The notes beneath the pieces are model-generated. The model made no database searches. It saw only the letters and a list, made by a program, of their open reading frames with translations, and had not been told where the DNA came from. Shown in pieces: positions 45,291 to 58,029 of a DNA stretch of 64,000 nucleotides; position 1 is the first letter of the stretch, and every line of letters begins with the position of its first letter. A program made the position numbers and the translations under genes. Source of the DNA: Epiperipatus broadwayi (lineage: Eukaryota; Onychophora; Udeonychophora; Euonychophora; Peripatidae); the NCBI GenBank assembly GCA_028023455.1, contig JAQFVV010000031.1:4032001-4096000 (forward strand), written 5' to 3'.

Positions 45291-46199
45291 AAAATGTATG
45301 CTTAATAATTACTAATACTATTTAGTTTATCACATGAGAAATATATTTAAAATAAAATACTAAAAGTTGATTATTCAGTAATATAACTGACTATAAAAAA
45401 TTGAATTTTTTGTAATATTGTTGTTGATAACTAATATATTATTATTTCATTTAAATAGTATGTAAATATAGAAGCTGCAGAAACATCTATGCATTGTGTT
45501 AATATTTTATTGTATTAATGCAAGCAAAGCCATGGGTATAGCTAGTAATATATAAATATTAAATACATAAAAATATTTAAAAAATATTATTTTCAAGTAA
45601 TAAGACTTTTTCAAAATATATATTTAAATTTTATAAAAAGTAATTTCTCATCTATAATGAAAATACATAATTTATGCACTTCATAGCACTTCTATGGAAC
45701 TTTTTATTTCAATATATATTTTTAATTTTGGTCCACATATAAAACATTTATATTGTTTATCTTAAATACTGGGTTCCTTATCACTGATTTGAATAATTTA
45801 CATCTTCTTTAATAGTCAAAATTTTGTAAGAAGCAATACATTGTCTAACTTCTTTGCTAAATTGTTCTTAGTGGTATAATTAAAGAATTGCCCAACAAAT
45901 GCTAAATTTTCAAGAATAATTTATTTTATAATACTTTAAACCAATTTATAAATTCATTCATCATTCCTTCTCTGAATAAAATAATAATACATAACATATC
46001 AGGCACATGTATTGCAAATAAATATAAAGCATTAAAATAAGTACAAAGCATTGAACTACACACATATATTTTACCATAAGCTATTTGTATGTTTAAAAAA
46101 GTTATATCAATATCTGTTCATTTTTAGCTGACTCTGGAGATACTTAAAGATTGCAATGGCTACTTATAGATTAATATAAAAAAATCAGAAATGGGATTT
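45291..46199. other. AT-rich DNA, no feature seen
   Basis: No feature beyond simple A/T-rich stretches. Confidence 0.5.
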
Positions 46200-46239
46200 A
46201 AAAAATGTTATTACCCATATGATTTTAAATGTTGTGGCT

Positions 46240-47299
46240 TTTTGCTCTTTGCTGCTGCATGTGTGTTTTACCAACTGGTTGGATTTTAGGCTTCTGATGC
46301 AGTCCTAACGATTGCAATTCTGGGCTACTTTTATTTCAGGCAGTTAGACATTCCTGGCAGCTTCAAATTATTAGATGGGCATGGCTTCTATTGGACAGGC
46401 TGCTCAATGTTCTTGCAGATAAAGGCTGGAGCACGGTCACATGCTCTGACTTCAGCTTAGCACAACATTGTATTCATTGAAAAATACATCTAATAGGTGA
46501 TTGGATCTAGATACATGAATGACTCCCAATGACAAAATTTTCAGCCCTATTTATGTGATGCTGTCTTGTTATCTTTTAATTAATTTTTAAATCCACTAGT
46601 TATTTTCATTGTTCAAAATCCATCCATTGCTTTTGTTGATCAAATTTTGAATAAGATGAATTTTAATTAGCCCTGTTGTTTATGGATTTTAATTAGTTAA
46701 TTAGTAGCCATTTTTAATCCCATTCCTCAGCAGCTTATCAATATATGCAATCTTTGAGGGAAATTTTAAATTCAATTATGAGCTTTTCTTTATGTATTCT
46801 AATATTTAATTTTCATATTTTATTTACACACATACATTTATATTCTTTATATTTAAAATCAATCTCTATTCACGCATTTCTTATTCTTAAAATAAATGAA
46901 AAGAGAGATTTTTAATTTTTAGATTTCTTTTTTCTTTAATAGTTTTAATTTTTCTCAGTTAAATTACACCCACCCCCAGGCTAACTGCATTTTCTTTCAA
47001 TAAACTATTTAACTTTCTGAATTCCACTTTTCTTAACTTATTCAAAAGTTTTAATTTTGCTAAATTAAATTTTCTCCCCCCTCTAATTACTTTTTAAACT
47101 TTCTGAATTATATTTCTCTTTCTTAAATTTTTATAATTAATTCTTTCAAACAAGATTTTTATTTTACTCATTTCTTGATAAAATCTGCAGTAATTTTTAT
47201 TCATTAATTAATTTTAAAAACTTTTGCATTATCTATGAGAATTTTTATTTTCATAATTTTAGATGAAATTATTACATGTAGCGCTTGACTAGTGGTGCA
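46240..47299 (-). mobile_element. Possible solo LTR of a Gypsy element
   Basis: The right end gactagtggtgca (47299) followed by atatatat resembles the ...CA|ATAT ends of the LTR elements here. The order of a GC-richer block (46240-46480), then pyrimidine-rich T/C stretches with ctttctgaa motifs (46940-47160), recalls the E4 LTR. The left boundary is not defined and no inner sequence is present. Confidence 0.3.
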
Positions 47300-48912
47300 A
47301 TATATATATCACATCAACATACTTTTTATAATATATAATTTTAATGACATACTTTTTAACGATATTTCATTTTGATGACATGACAATAATTTAAACCCCT
47401 TTATGTTCTATATTTCATCACATAATCAAATTACATATCTGTTAAACTAAAGCTTGGTTTAAACATAAGCCTACTTATGTTATAACACTAAAATATCAAC
47501 AATATTTAGTTGAGACATTTAATTCAATTAATTAAACAGATTTGTGACAATCTTTAAATTACCCAGTTTGTCATGTAGGTTTATTCACTTAATACAGATT
47601 TCATAACTAAACAGTGATATATCCAACTTCAACTTTGCTTTCCATTTTTATATTTTAATTTAAACTAATTAAAAGCATAATAAGTTGATAAATAATACTA
47701 TCTTTGTCAATTCAAGCAGAATGTTCTTAATGTATTTATAAAGACTTAAATTTAATAATTAATTGTTCAAAACTCAAGTCCTTTAGCAACCAGAAATAAT
47801 AAAAAAATCTTCAGCAATTTTTATTCTAGATGGTGATAAAGGACCGTGTTATCAATGTGCTGCTGTTACATTTAAATTGAAATGCAGAATATTTCATTAC
47901 ATTTACACAATTATCACAAATAAATTCATTTCATATAGAACTATATTAGTTTGCTCAATTTATTTTATAGAACGTACTTCTATCAACATTACATAAAGGT
48001 ATGTTATTTTATTCAAGAAAGCTCTATAATAATAGTGGCATTATTTGGTCATCATAAGTTCAATAGTTTTGGATGTGATTTAATTATTAATAAAAATGAA
48101 ATAATATTTTTAAAAAGAGATATATATAAATAAATACAAAAGAGGTTTTTATATGAACAACTTACTATATCAAATATATATATTTAATAATACCGTGCTA
48201 TCATTACCAATATATTTACAATAATATATTCACTAATAAGAATAATAGAAAATATCATCGAAAAGGTTTTTGTATTTAACGTAATAACTTGACATAGAAT
48301 CTACATTTAAGCATTATTTATTTGTTATATAAAACAAAATTATAGATAATATAATTATTTACATTTTATGACGATAATTATAAAAATTTAATAAATTTGT
48401 ACTATAAATATATTATTTGTAATAAAACAATTAAATTGTGTTCTTTTTAATTTTTATTATTATGGCTAAGTCCTGGGCTGAACATATAGATTAAGAAAAT
48501 CAGTAATAAGAATCATGCAATAGTCAACAAAAAAAGTTTTTTCTTCACATAATTAAAAATCAAATCACATTTACTGTAATTCTTTCCAATTATACTCACT
48601 TTTTTAATTTCATATAATAAATATGGTTTTAATTTCTCCTTATATGTAAAAACAAAAATACTTAATTGTAATTATTAATTAGAGAAAATATAACTTACTA
48701 TTAAAAATTTTCGGCTGAACGTTTTCGAGGAACTATGCCTCATACTCATAGCCTTCATGAAAAGTGTAATAAATATATGCAAATGTGAATATTCAAATAA
48801 GCTACTGTTACGTAGCCCATTTTTTCGAGATCTCGAAGCATGTGTCCTTTCTGTTAATGGCATGGATGTCTCTATTAATATAGAATGCCTCCTTTATTTT
48901 TCTCCTGTAATG
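47300..48912. other. AT-rich DNA, no feature seen
   Basis: No domain or repeat boundary recognised. Two overlapping frames of about 61 codons on opposite strands at 48675-48942 lead into the tRNA-derived insert and look like chance. Confidence 0.5.
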
Positions 48913-49044
48913 AAAGAAGTAAAACTTGTCAAACGTTGGTGACCTAGTGGTTAGCATAGCTGCCTTCCAAGCAGCTGGGCCGGGTTCCCTTCCCGGTTAA
49001 CGCATTTGACATATAAATAAAGAAAAAGAAGCAAAACTTATCAA
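48913..49044 (+). mobile_element. tRNA-derived retroposon with 20-bp target duplication
   Basis: aaagaagtaaaacttgtcaa (48913-48932) and aaagaagcaaaacttatcaa (49025-49044) match at 18 of 20 positions and exactly bracket the 72-base tRNA unit plus a 20-base AT-rich tail (49005-49024). Direct repeats of this length are the mark of LINE-mediated retroposition. Confidence 0.7.
48933..49004 (+). tRNA. tRNA-Gly(TCC)-derived retropseudogene or SINE head
   Basis: A near-complete tRNA fold is present. The anticodon arm gctgc/gcagc is perfect with loop cttccaa, anticodon TCC (48966-48968). T arm ccggg/cccgg is perfect with loop ttccctt. Acceptor stem acgttgg/ttaacgc has one mismatch (A1-C72) and two G-U pairs; discriminator A. 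The loop lacks the GTTCRA signature (c instead of g and a), so the B box is damaged, and the A box has one altered G. It is flanked by near-perfect 20-bp direct repeats (separate entry), so it is an inserted copy and not a normal tRNA gene. Confidence 0.75.
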
Positions 49045-49733
49045 CATATAGTTTTAAATATTCGCATACTTCTATTAAAGATTAGATAGTATATATAATA
49101 ATTCCAACAACACAAGAATTTCTGAATAATTAGTCAATTAATTATTTATATTTATTTCATATAATGTAACTAATAACTTTTTTTACAAGCAATTGTTCAT
49201 TTTATATTTTTAATATTAATTTGATAATATTATATACCATTGCAATAATATTTGTGGTATATTATGTTTTCATCAATCAGGAGTAAAGTTATGACATATT
49301 CAATTATGTTTTTTCATACAGATGATCATCCCCAGTAGTGTAATTAGAATTTTCTTAAATAAGAATACATAATAATAAAACAAAAAAAAAATTTGAACCA
49401 ATTGGAATTTCTTCAACTACCTGAAAAAAAAAAAAAAAACCCAAAACAAATATCAGTTTGTATTTGAAAATCTATGCATTTAAGAATATAATATTGTCTT
49501 TTTGTGAGAATATTTAATTGAAGCAATATTGAAAAATACTACAGTTTATAATTTTTGTTAGGTCATCGTGAACAATTAATAGGTAATAATTGATTAAGAA
49601 TATCTCTGACCGCCTTGTAGGATAAGATACTGAGTAATCAATGACTAGATCCAGTTTCTAATACAAACAGTTCTTTTTAATCTCCTCTATTTTTCCTCTC
49701 ATTCTTTTTTATTAATATTTTTTTTACCTTCAG
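49045..49733. other. AT-rich DNA, no feature seen
   Basis: Contains an A-run of 16 or 17 near 49422-49439. No gene or repeat structure found. Confidence 0.5.
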
Positions 49734-49905
49734 TAACTTAAATTATTAATTGAGATTGCGCTTTACGCAAAAAAGTGAAGCTTGTCTAAATCTTACAATG
49801 GCTTAGCGCTTTCGGAGACAGACAAGCTTCACTTTTTTGCGTAAAGCGCAATCTCAATTACTCGCTAATCAAAGGTGAAGTAAAAACTATTAACTTAAAT
49901 TATTA
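49734..49905 (+). mobile_element. Perfect 41-bp hairpin element with 15-bp target duplication
   Basis: Arms 49747-49787 and 49820-49860 are perfect reverse complements over 41 bp, containing gcgctttacgcaaaaaagtg, around a 32-base loop. The 15-mer taacttaaattatta is at 49734-49748 and 49891-49905, exactly bracketing hairpin plus a 30-base non-palindromic tail (49861-49890). The layout (hairpin, short tail, long direct repeats) is the same as in the element at 4074-4553, although the sequences differ. No protein is encoded. Confidence 0.7.
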
Positions 49906-52304
49906 TAAGATTTAATTATCATGATCTCATGCTTTTAATAACTTTTCATTGTGCCATTGGGATTGTGTGTGTTATCTTTTAATTATATTTTCGATAATTC
50001 TAATTCCAACTATTCTTATCTTCTGGTGTTTGTAGGTAAATATATATGACTACATAGATATAAAAAATATTAAGCATTAAAAAAGAAAAAAATGAAGGTA
50101 GTTTTAGCAGATTGTAAATGTATACTTACAATTAATAATGAATCACTTTAGAACAGAATTTGTATCGAGTTTCATTAAGCAAATGAGTTTATATTTGAAT
50201 AGTCTTATTTAGGGAATCCTCTGTCCCATACAAATGTAGAAAGATCTTAATGATCTAAAAGTTGTCACAGAAAATATGACTAGATGAACACAGAGTGGTC
50301 ATTTAAACAATAGAAATGATTATAATATAGGTAATGATAATGCTGGCAAATAGGGGGTAAATGAAGATAAACAATTCAGATTTAATTTAAATATAGGTAC
50401 CTGTTACATTATATTTAAGAGTCAGAATTTAAAAGAAATTAATAAGAGATAAGCACTTACTGGCATAGTTGTTAGATAAATCACAAATTAGTAATCTTCA
50501 AAATTAAATTGCTAATGACATTAAAAAATAGATTATTCCAAACCCATTTACTTAAAAAATGGTTTTCACTTTTTAAAAGCAGATGTTACTTATGTTAAGT
50601 TTCAATACCTGTTAAACACTAAAATTTTTAATTTAGATTTTCAAGCTAATCATGTAGGTGAAACATGAAATTCTCTTAAAGAAAATATTATGAATATGAG
50701 TAATTGTGATTTTGAGTTAATTAAAAGTATTTCTCCTTCTCTAACTGAATAATAGAAAACTGCATTCTTTTCTTAGTTAATAATAAAATTCTAGATAATC
50801 AAACATGTTAGATTAAAAGAAGCTAAAAATTTATTGGAATAACAGAAAACTATTTCTTTCAGTTATATTTAGTATTTTGTTTTATTCCAAATATATTTTA
50901 ATTAAAGATTAAAATTGAAATACTTTCCTTTATAAAAAAAATATTGGAATTACATAAAATTTTCGGTCATTCCAATTCAAAAGAAAAGAAAAATTTTAAT
51001 TATTTCTATCATTTAGTTTAAAGCAAATTTTATTGATAATAAGCAATAAAATAATACATTATTTATAACTGTTGTATTATATTAAATATATTAGTAGTAA
51101 ATTAATTGTGTATAAACTATATAAATATTTCTGTTTAAAATCAATGATAATTAACTATAAAACTTATAATCATATCTTAAAAAAAATTAAATAAACAATC
51201 CTGTGCAGTTTAATGCAATCACACTGAATTGGATTCAAACGCTAATATTAGTTTCTTTAATCTAACAAGCTGATTCAAGGAACTAGCCATTTGATTTTTT
51301 AATGAGTAATGCATTGGGTATAATTATCTAGCCAAATTTTATGAGGTAGACATTTTTAGATAACTTTTTTTAGGTCCTTTCATATTTATGATGGCAAGAA
51401 GATTAGTACATCACTAGCATCTAATCATATGCTAAATTTAACTCTTGATTCATGGAAAATCATATCTAAGAATATATCTGATTTTTATCACTAAGGAATT
51501 TGTTTATTTTATATATAGAGACAGCTGTATATAAAATATATTAAACCAGAATTTCTATATAAAAAAAAAAAAGATAATCTAAGTGCATAAATATACAAAA
51601 TGATTTCTATAGTAAATGACTGATACCATAAAAAAAAAACCTCCTGATGACTAGGTCCTTCATCAATTTAACTATGAGATAAAAAAAAAAAGAAAGAATG
51701 AGATAAAAATCATAGAGAGAAGTCAGAAATAGTAATTGGTCCTTGGTAAATCAATGTAAGTCTATAAGATAGATGATTTTTTGTTTGTACTATAAAGAAA
51801 ATCTAGCATTGATGAATGAGAATCATGATACTTCACAGTTAACTTCATACTTAAATATTATCTTTATCTTCCATTTGTGAACTTTCTCAGTGGCTTCAGC
51901 ATTTAAATTATTATATCAATTACTTATTTATAATTAGATAAAATTATGATTATTGGCAAAAAAAAAATATCTTGAAAAATTATAAGCTTTTATACTATAT
52001 AGAAAATTTAATATAAACTCACATCAATAGTTTATTTTATATGATAACAAATCTGATTTATAATTTGTTTTTGTTTTTATTCTTTTGCAGATAATGCATG
52101 TTAATCACGTGCTTTATATATATATTGTGAGGGAGATTCACAATCTAACCCAAAACAATCTATAATTATTCTCATTACTAAAGTATGTCCTTTGTAAAAC
52201 TTGAGTTTAACTTAATTTATAAATTTTTTTAAAGTATAGATATATGCACTATTTATATTTGCTTTAGGACTACGTATATATACGTGACGTATTTTTATTT
52301 ATTA
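49906..52304. other. AT-rich DNA, no feature seen
   Basis: About 2.4 kb with only short frames and A/T runs. Nothing recognisable. Confidence 0.5.
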
Positions 52305-52400
52305 GCATGGGATTTGAGTTTTCATCATCAGATTTTCAATGATATGGATGGCTGAAAAGTTGGAGGTTGTAGTGGATTGAAGCCTGTCCATTATTTAAGT
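52305..52400 (+). repeat. Fragment of the hammerhead repeat unit
   Basis: agcatgggatttgag...gattttcaatg.tatggatggctgaaaagttgg...ttgaagcctgtccatta matches the middle of the unit at about 5752-5837. Neither the ribozyme nor the Pol III boxes are present. Confidence 0.75.
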
Positions 52401-53085
52401 TTCAAGCGACATGTAATACGTTTACAATCAGTTCTCTCAATAGTAGCTAATCTAATCTGTGACTCAAAATTCAGTCATTTTATACTTTTTATCAGTTGTT
52501 CTTGAAGATGCAACAGCAAAATAACATCCAAAAATAAATTCAAATCTATTCCCAGATTAGAAATAGATTTTACAACATGTTTATACAAAAGAAAATCTTT
52601 AATCTACTTAATCCCATTTATTTTAAGTAAAACTTTAATTAAAAAAAATACCTCCCTTTAATTATTCCCGGACAATTAACAACAATCACATCTTCCATAT
52701 TGGATTTTATAATAGTTTAATAAAAAACAAGCAATTTAAAAAGAAAAAGTTAAAAATGACGTATAATAAATTATTTAAAAAAAATCAATATTTTGTTAGT
52801 AAGTTTTGCTCCTATATATATTTTTGAGTCAATTGATAAAAAAGAATTAATAATAATTTTAAAACATGCTATTGAAACATTAAATTTTATAATTTAGGCA
52901 CGCATCTTAAATATATACATAAAATATATATACATGACAAAAGGAGTGGGATGGGAAATAGGGATTTAAACACGGGTTAGTAGGTAGAAACATGAAGCAC
53001 AATATTAAGCTAAGATTGACTGCTTCAATATGAACAGCAATTATTTTAAAAGTTTATATATGTGATAATGTGATACATAATGCAC
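52401..53085. other. AT-rich DNA, no feature seen
   Basis: No feature recognised; some short TATA repeats near 52910-52935. Confidence 0.5.
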
Positions 53086-53397
53086 TTAGGCTAGAGCATG
53101 ATGTTGTGGAATTGACCACCAGAAACCTAACCATGTTAAGCTTAATATCTTTATTTTCCTATTCATAAATTGCTTAATTAGAGTAGATCTTGTCCAACAC
53201 AAAATGCTTGAATGTGGACTGACATAAAAACCAAAGAATGACCAAGGTGGAGCTGCTTTTAGCATAAAACACCAAAGTGTCAATAAGTGATGGATACATT
53301 AATCAAGGAGGACTGTTCATAAAGCATGAACTATAATACATAAAGGACATTACCAACCCAGGAACTTTAATTAAATTGATTTATGAAATTTAATTTT

Positions 53398-54952
53398 TTG
53401 GTACTGTTCTATTAGCTCATGTCAGCCACTTGATAACATTATTTATATGCAAAAACACATAAAAATGCTATTTACATGGCTGCCACTGGCCTTATTTCTA
53501 TGAAAAAGCACAGAAAGAGGCTGTTTTGCATGCCAATTTGGCAGCAAGCCTGCTGCTTTGTATTACACACATTATCCCAATGCTCACAATTCAAAGTTCA
53601 CTACAGTATTGTCTGAGGTTGTCTAAACTTCAACCTATTACAACTCTTCAAATATGCATGTCAAAGTAATTACCTTACAAGTCATCTGACCTACTATTAC
53701 CTCCTAACAATTGTAAACCTGTCACCACACTTCCCTACTCAATGTGAAACCTTCAAAAAATTCGGAAAGGTACATCCAAATAATATTTCAACCAACTCAC
53801 ATATGCGCAAGATCATGACCGTGACAAATAAAATGGCTGACTACAAAACCAAGTTGTTCAAATTGTGCCAACTGCTATCCACAGAATCTGGCACCATTGT
53901 GTTTTTACAGGACAACAACATATTCTTACATGCCAAGAGATGTGTGTGCAGTGAAACAATGAGACTGGAGGTGTCCAAAATCATCTCACAATTCTGATAA
54001 ATGTCCCGTTCCTGTCAGCAAAAGTGTTCTCTTCGAAAGGAGACCTGCTTCAACAGCTCCAGAATCTAGTTCATTTTGAAAGTCTTAATGTGAGCCAGGT
54101 TCAGGAATGAAGCATGTTTCGGTGGCTTATGTCCATTTCTTTGGTTGACCCATTTAGGAAGAGTTTACTGCAGGCATCTCCATTATTTAAGGATTGGTTG
54201 ATAAAGTATTTCAGAAAGCAATAAAAGAACATAGACACACAAACCAAGTACTACACAGTATTGCAGATACAGTCAAACAACATTATTAACATTAATATAT
54301 AGGTATAGCATCCCATGTATTACTATGCTACAAAAAATAATCCATTATAAAATGAATAAAAAACCCTTTTCCTTAAAGACATTTAATTAATTTAGATGTG
54401 GGTATTATATCAGAATTTTATTCTTAGCATGAGTAATTATTAATAGCTATCATCATCGAAATATTTATGTACGTAGATCTGATTTTTATTGAATCTATAA
54501 ATCTATAAAAAAGATCACACAGTACCTCTCTATTCCAAAGATTAAATTAGCAGATGTGTATATAACTATTGGTCTTCTAATGCATAATTAATTAATACAT
54601 ATCTGGCTTGAATAAATATACATATGTAATAAATATAACTTGTCTAATTTATTTACAAATAAATTCCACCTTACATAGCAGGCTGAGAGTAAAATTTGAA
54701 GAAAAATTGTTCTGAACTTATTTTAATTTCTATCATCTAACTTCTTCTCATTTATATACATATATATTCCACACCATCAACTAAATAACAAATAAAAAAA
54801 CTTGTTGATTTTATAGATACACTAACATTACATTAATATATAAAGATATTAAAAATTAATTTTTATGCCAGGTCCCGGTAACATTATATTTCTGTGTTTT
54901 CGCATAGCATCAATGCCATCAAGTGGCTGATACAAGCTAATAGAACTACCAA
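53398..54952 (+). mobile_element. DNA transposon remnant with ~85-bp inverted repeats
   Basis: The end ttggta..gttctattagct..tcagccacttgat (53398-53483) recurs as its reverse complement at about 54865-54952, with roughly 75-80% identity by eye over 85 bp. The 1.55-kb interior is clearly less AT-rich than the surroundings and holds a short frame (separate entry). No convincing target duplication. Family unknown; a hAT relation is suggested only by the frame. Confidence 0.55.
53803..53997 (+). pseudogene. Short BED/CGGBP1-like zinc-finger-type fragment
   Basis: 64 codons from ATG 53803. The part TIVFLQDNNIFLHAKRCVCSE, followed by a basic/aliphatic stretch, resembles the FxxxDGxLFCxxC...HxxxxxH zinc motif of CGGBP1-like and hAT-associated proteins. 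One expected Cys is Ala-Lys and the frame stops before the His pair. Downstream frames to 54230 are broken. It lies inside the inverted-repeat element. Function and family are tentative. Confidence 0.35.
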
Positions 54953-55199
54953 TATCAGTTTTTTTTTAATATGTGTTTTAATTTTGTAAATATCTCTGTA
55001 TTTTTTTTTATTATTTCATTCATCACATTCGAAGGCATAGACTTTTATAATTTAGATTTTTAGAATAGTTAACTTTAAGGAAAGCAGAAAGAAGAGGAGA
55101 AACAGTAAAGTTCAGTTGAATCTTCTTTTTTGTAAATAAAATTTAGGTTAATACACCTTTATTAATGGTTTGACATTTGATCATCATCATCATCATAAT
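54953..55199. other. AT-rich DNA with (ATC)n run
   Basis: A short cat repeat at about 55180-55195 precedes the LINE fragment. Confidence 0.5.
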
Positions 55200-55204
55200 A
55201 TGAA

Positions 55205-55756
55205 ATGAGAGTTAAGATCTTTGATTCTCATACATTAAATACAACCACTAAAACAAGACAGAATATCTTTGCTGAGAGGGTCCATCATGTCTCCTATATG
55301 GATGATGTGGTGGTTTTTCTTGCTTCGCAGGAGGAGCCTGCTGGACTAGAGGAGTTCTTGGACCAATTCGAATGTGAATTTGGTCTAAGAGTTAACAAGG
55401 AGAAGTCAGCAATCTGGTCAATTATGACTGGCAAGCAAATTCCTGGCATATTTAAGGCTCCACCTCAGAAGTTCCTGGGTTTTCAGCTAGCAGCCTCCCC
55501 ATCTAAAATGAGGAAGGAAATTGAAAATGATTTGATGACTAAGATAACAAAATTTATTGGATCATTGGAGAAAATTTATTTGTCTTTGTTTGGAAAAATC
55601 GCACTGATGAATGCTGTCATGCTCCCCAAGATTACATACTTCCTTGTGGGCTTCTCACCAATGAAAGCCTTTATAAGGAATGTCAAAACCCAATGTAGGA
55701 AGCTGTGTTGGGGGGGGGGCTCCTGTCATCAGCCTGCGCCTCCTACAGAAACCTAA
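55205..55756 (+). pseudogene. 5'-truncated LINE, reverse transcriptase C-terminal part
   Basis: 184 codons. HHVSYMDDVVVFLASQEE is the RT catalytic box (YMDD type). It is followed by LRVNKEKSAIW and KFLGFQL, then KIYLSLFGKIALMNAVMLPK and the WGG end (LCWGGG), the order seen in non-LTR retrotransposons. The palm domain upstream of the YMDD box, including motif A, is missing, so the copy is 5'-truncated near 55200, as usual for LINEs. The frame is lost in a run of nine G residues (55710-55719). Confidence 0.8.
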
Positions 55757-56330
55757 ACAGATGAACGGCATAGGACTACACTCAATCAAAATCTTATTAA
55801 TACAGTGTCTTCATAATGTACTTACCAGATTATTTCTGAAAAATCCAGATATGGAAGGGCCAATATTCCCAGAAGAAATAACTCCTACCGATAGGCCACC
55901 TCCCAAAAATGGAAGGCTTTGAATTCAAAAGCAAATCTCTATAGTATTTAACCATCTAAAAATGAAGCCAGGAACAATGTTTAATAACAAACTAAACTAC
56001 TGGAACACATATGATCTTATGAATTCAGAAGAAACTAAAATTGACAATATTCTTTCGATTGGAATATCAAGGTTCTCCAGGTTGACCAAACATCTAAAAT
56101 TGGAAACAAGGTCTGTTGATTTTTTAATCAAGGTTAATCTTGGGGCCTTGCCTACTGCTGACTTCATACATAGCAAAAGGAATTATAATCTGGACCCTAT
56201 ATGCTCACTATGTAGGCGTAGTGATGAGACAATGGCACATATATTGGAGGAGTGTCAAATTTGGAATAGCATAAGAAACACTTTTAATCTTTCATTAAAA
56301 ACAAAGAATCAGCTTGTGTAAATTTGACTA
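55690..56330 (+). pseudogene. LINE C-terminal region with zinc motif
   Basis: Two successive frames (to about 55922 and from 55962) continue the LINE. The first has ISLRLLQKPKQMNGIGL (the P-x-x-xGG(I)GL segment after the thumb). The second has LGALPTADFIHSKRNY, then PICSLCRRSDETMAHILEEC, a CxxC...HxxxxC zinc motif typical of the RT-associated zinc-binding region of L1/CR1/Jockey-like elements. The frame stops after QLV at 56321. No endonuclease domain is present in this truncated copy. Confidence 0.78.
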
Positions 56331-56745
56331 AGGCCTTCAAGGGTGGACATTTTGAGGTCATAAGATTGGCAACATTTATAAATTTTTCCATTTGGTCATT
56401 GAGAAATAAGACTATCTTTGAGAGTGGAGAAGAATATGACATGATGAAAATGTCTTATATACTTACTAAAAGAAATTAAAGAATTAGACCAAAAATTTTC
56501 TCAGAATTGGACATTCGACCAGATCTGGGCCCTAATAAACCTAAATCAAAATGTAATACCGATGATGAAAAGAATATAAAGTCTTAATGTAATTGATATG
56601 AAATTAATTTTTTTTGTTTATATATATATATACAAGCGTAACCTCTGATTTTGTTGACTGGTCTCTTTTGAGATCGATATGTAATTGTCCTTCCTTTTGT
56701 AAATGATTCTTATGGTTTGTGAATAAAATTTCCTTTTGAAAGATA
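56322..56745 (+). mobile_element. LINE 3' end
   Basis: Continues weakly coding-like sequence (for example FINFSIWSLRNKTIFE-type frame near 56380-56430) and then noncoding DNA with a TA run (56620-56632) and aataaaatttccttttgaaag (56721-56741). No long poly(A) tail, and the exact end is uncertain. Confidence 0.5.
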
Positions 56746-57084
56746 AATTAGATAGTCAGATTCATATGTGCTAAATCAATTTTGTTTTTATATTTTTTAA
56801 AGCTTTGTATATAATAAGTGTCTTGGATATGAATTTCTACCAAGGGAATTATGGATAAGGAAACATGATTTATTAAATATTGATTTGGTAGAAATCCATT
56901 ATTGACACACACTATCATATTTTTTGTATATATATTGTAAAATATTTTGGATTTACTTATTTTTATGTAAATTAAATGTTATTGAATTTGTTGATCTCAA
57001 TTTGGTCTCTATAGCTTACTTAAACCAACTTTGCATTCATTGATTAATCAATAACTTTAAATATATATTACACACACATACCAT

Positions 57085-57450
57085 TACAGGATAATAACAT
57101 AGGAACAGGTTTGGGTGAATACATCTCCTTAGCTATGACTTATGTAGAGGTTCAGTAGCTATCATTCTGCATAAGTTCATCCCTGTTAAGAGAGTCAAAG
57201 GCAAACTCTCACTGGGTTCAAACTCTGGGGCATAATAGACCCAAGAAAAGGGATGAGGTGTGAATGAACTGACCCAAATTGCATCTAGATTTAATCATGA
57301 CATTGAGCTAGTCTATTGAAAGTGGATGAAATCATAGATTAAGTGCTTCATCATGTTATCTCCAGCATCCTACCTAAAGACACAATGTCTGATCATAGTT
57401 GGATGTGTTCTCCCCTCACTTCTCTTGTCTTCACTTTCTCCAGACTGTTA
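57085..57450 (+). mobile_element. Possible tRNA-derived SINE
   Basis: A less AT-rich block with tgggttcaaactctgggg (57210-57228), which fits a Pol III B box, and a poor A-box candidate upstream. Only one copy is in the window, so repetition cannot be shown. Confidence 0.3.
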
Positions 57451-58029
57451 CAATATATATAAACTGAATAATGGAATTAACTATTAAAAAAAATTTATAA
57501 CATGAGCATAAGAACTGCTACCCTATTCTGTGATAAAAAAAATGAAAGTATAAAAAAACAGAGCTACTAGGAAGCATTACAATAAATTGCAATTTTAAAA
57601 TTAGCGTGATTTAAAATTGACTTGACCCAGTCTTTTATTTTGTATTAATTATTTGTTGGACTGCTTCCATCATCTAAAATTAAAATCTGAATGTTGTTAG
57701 GAAAATGTTAAACTTGATTTAAACTTTTTAAATATATTCAATTGTTAGTAATAACACACAATCGTAATGGATTCAAATGATTATGATAACAAAATACGGA
57801 AATTTCTAAGAGCACGCTAATAAAAAAAGCCAAAAATCTGATACCAAGTACAGAAACAATGTTACAAACATTAATCAGAAAACATCACAGGTAGTTCATC
57901 AATTCAAAAAAAATTAAAATAATATCATATTTTAACAAAATTTCTCACTTTGTGGTCTGCCTAAAATCCATTAGGACCATGTTCCATTAAAATCTATTGT
58001 TAATTTTAGAATATTCTTACCTTTCCAAA
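57451..58029. other. AT-rich DNA, no feature seen
   Basis: No recognisable feature; the first Penelope-like similarity starts just after this stretch. Confidence 0.5.

Noticed and set aside
53086-53283. 65-codon minus frame near the inverted-repeat element
   Set aside because: Lies outside the element's left end, has no recognisable domain and no second copy in the window.
55680-55922. LINE region read as a separate small gene
   Set aside because: It directly continues the RT frame after a G-run frameshift and matches the post-thumb part of LINE proteins.
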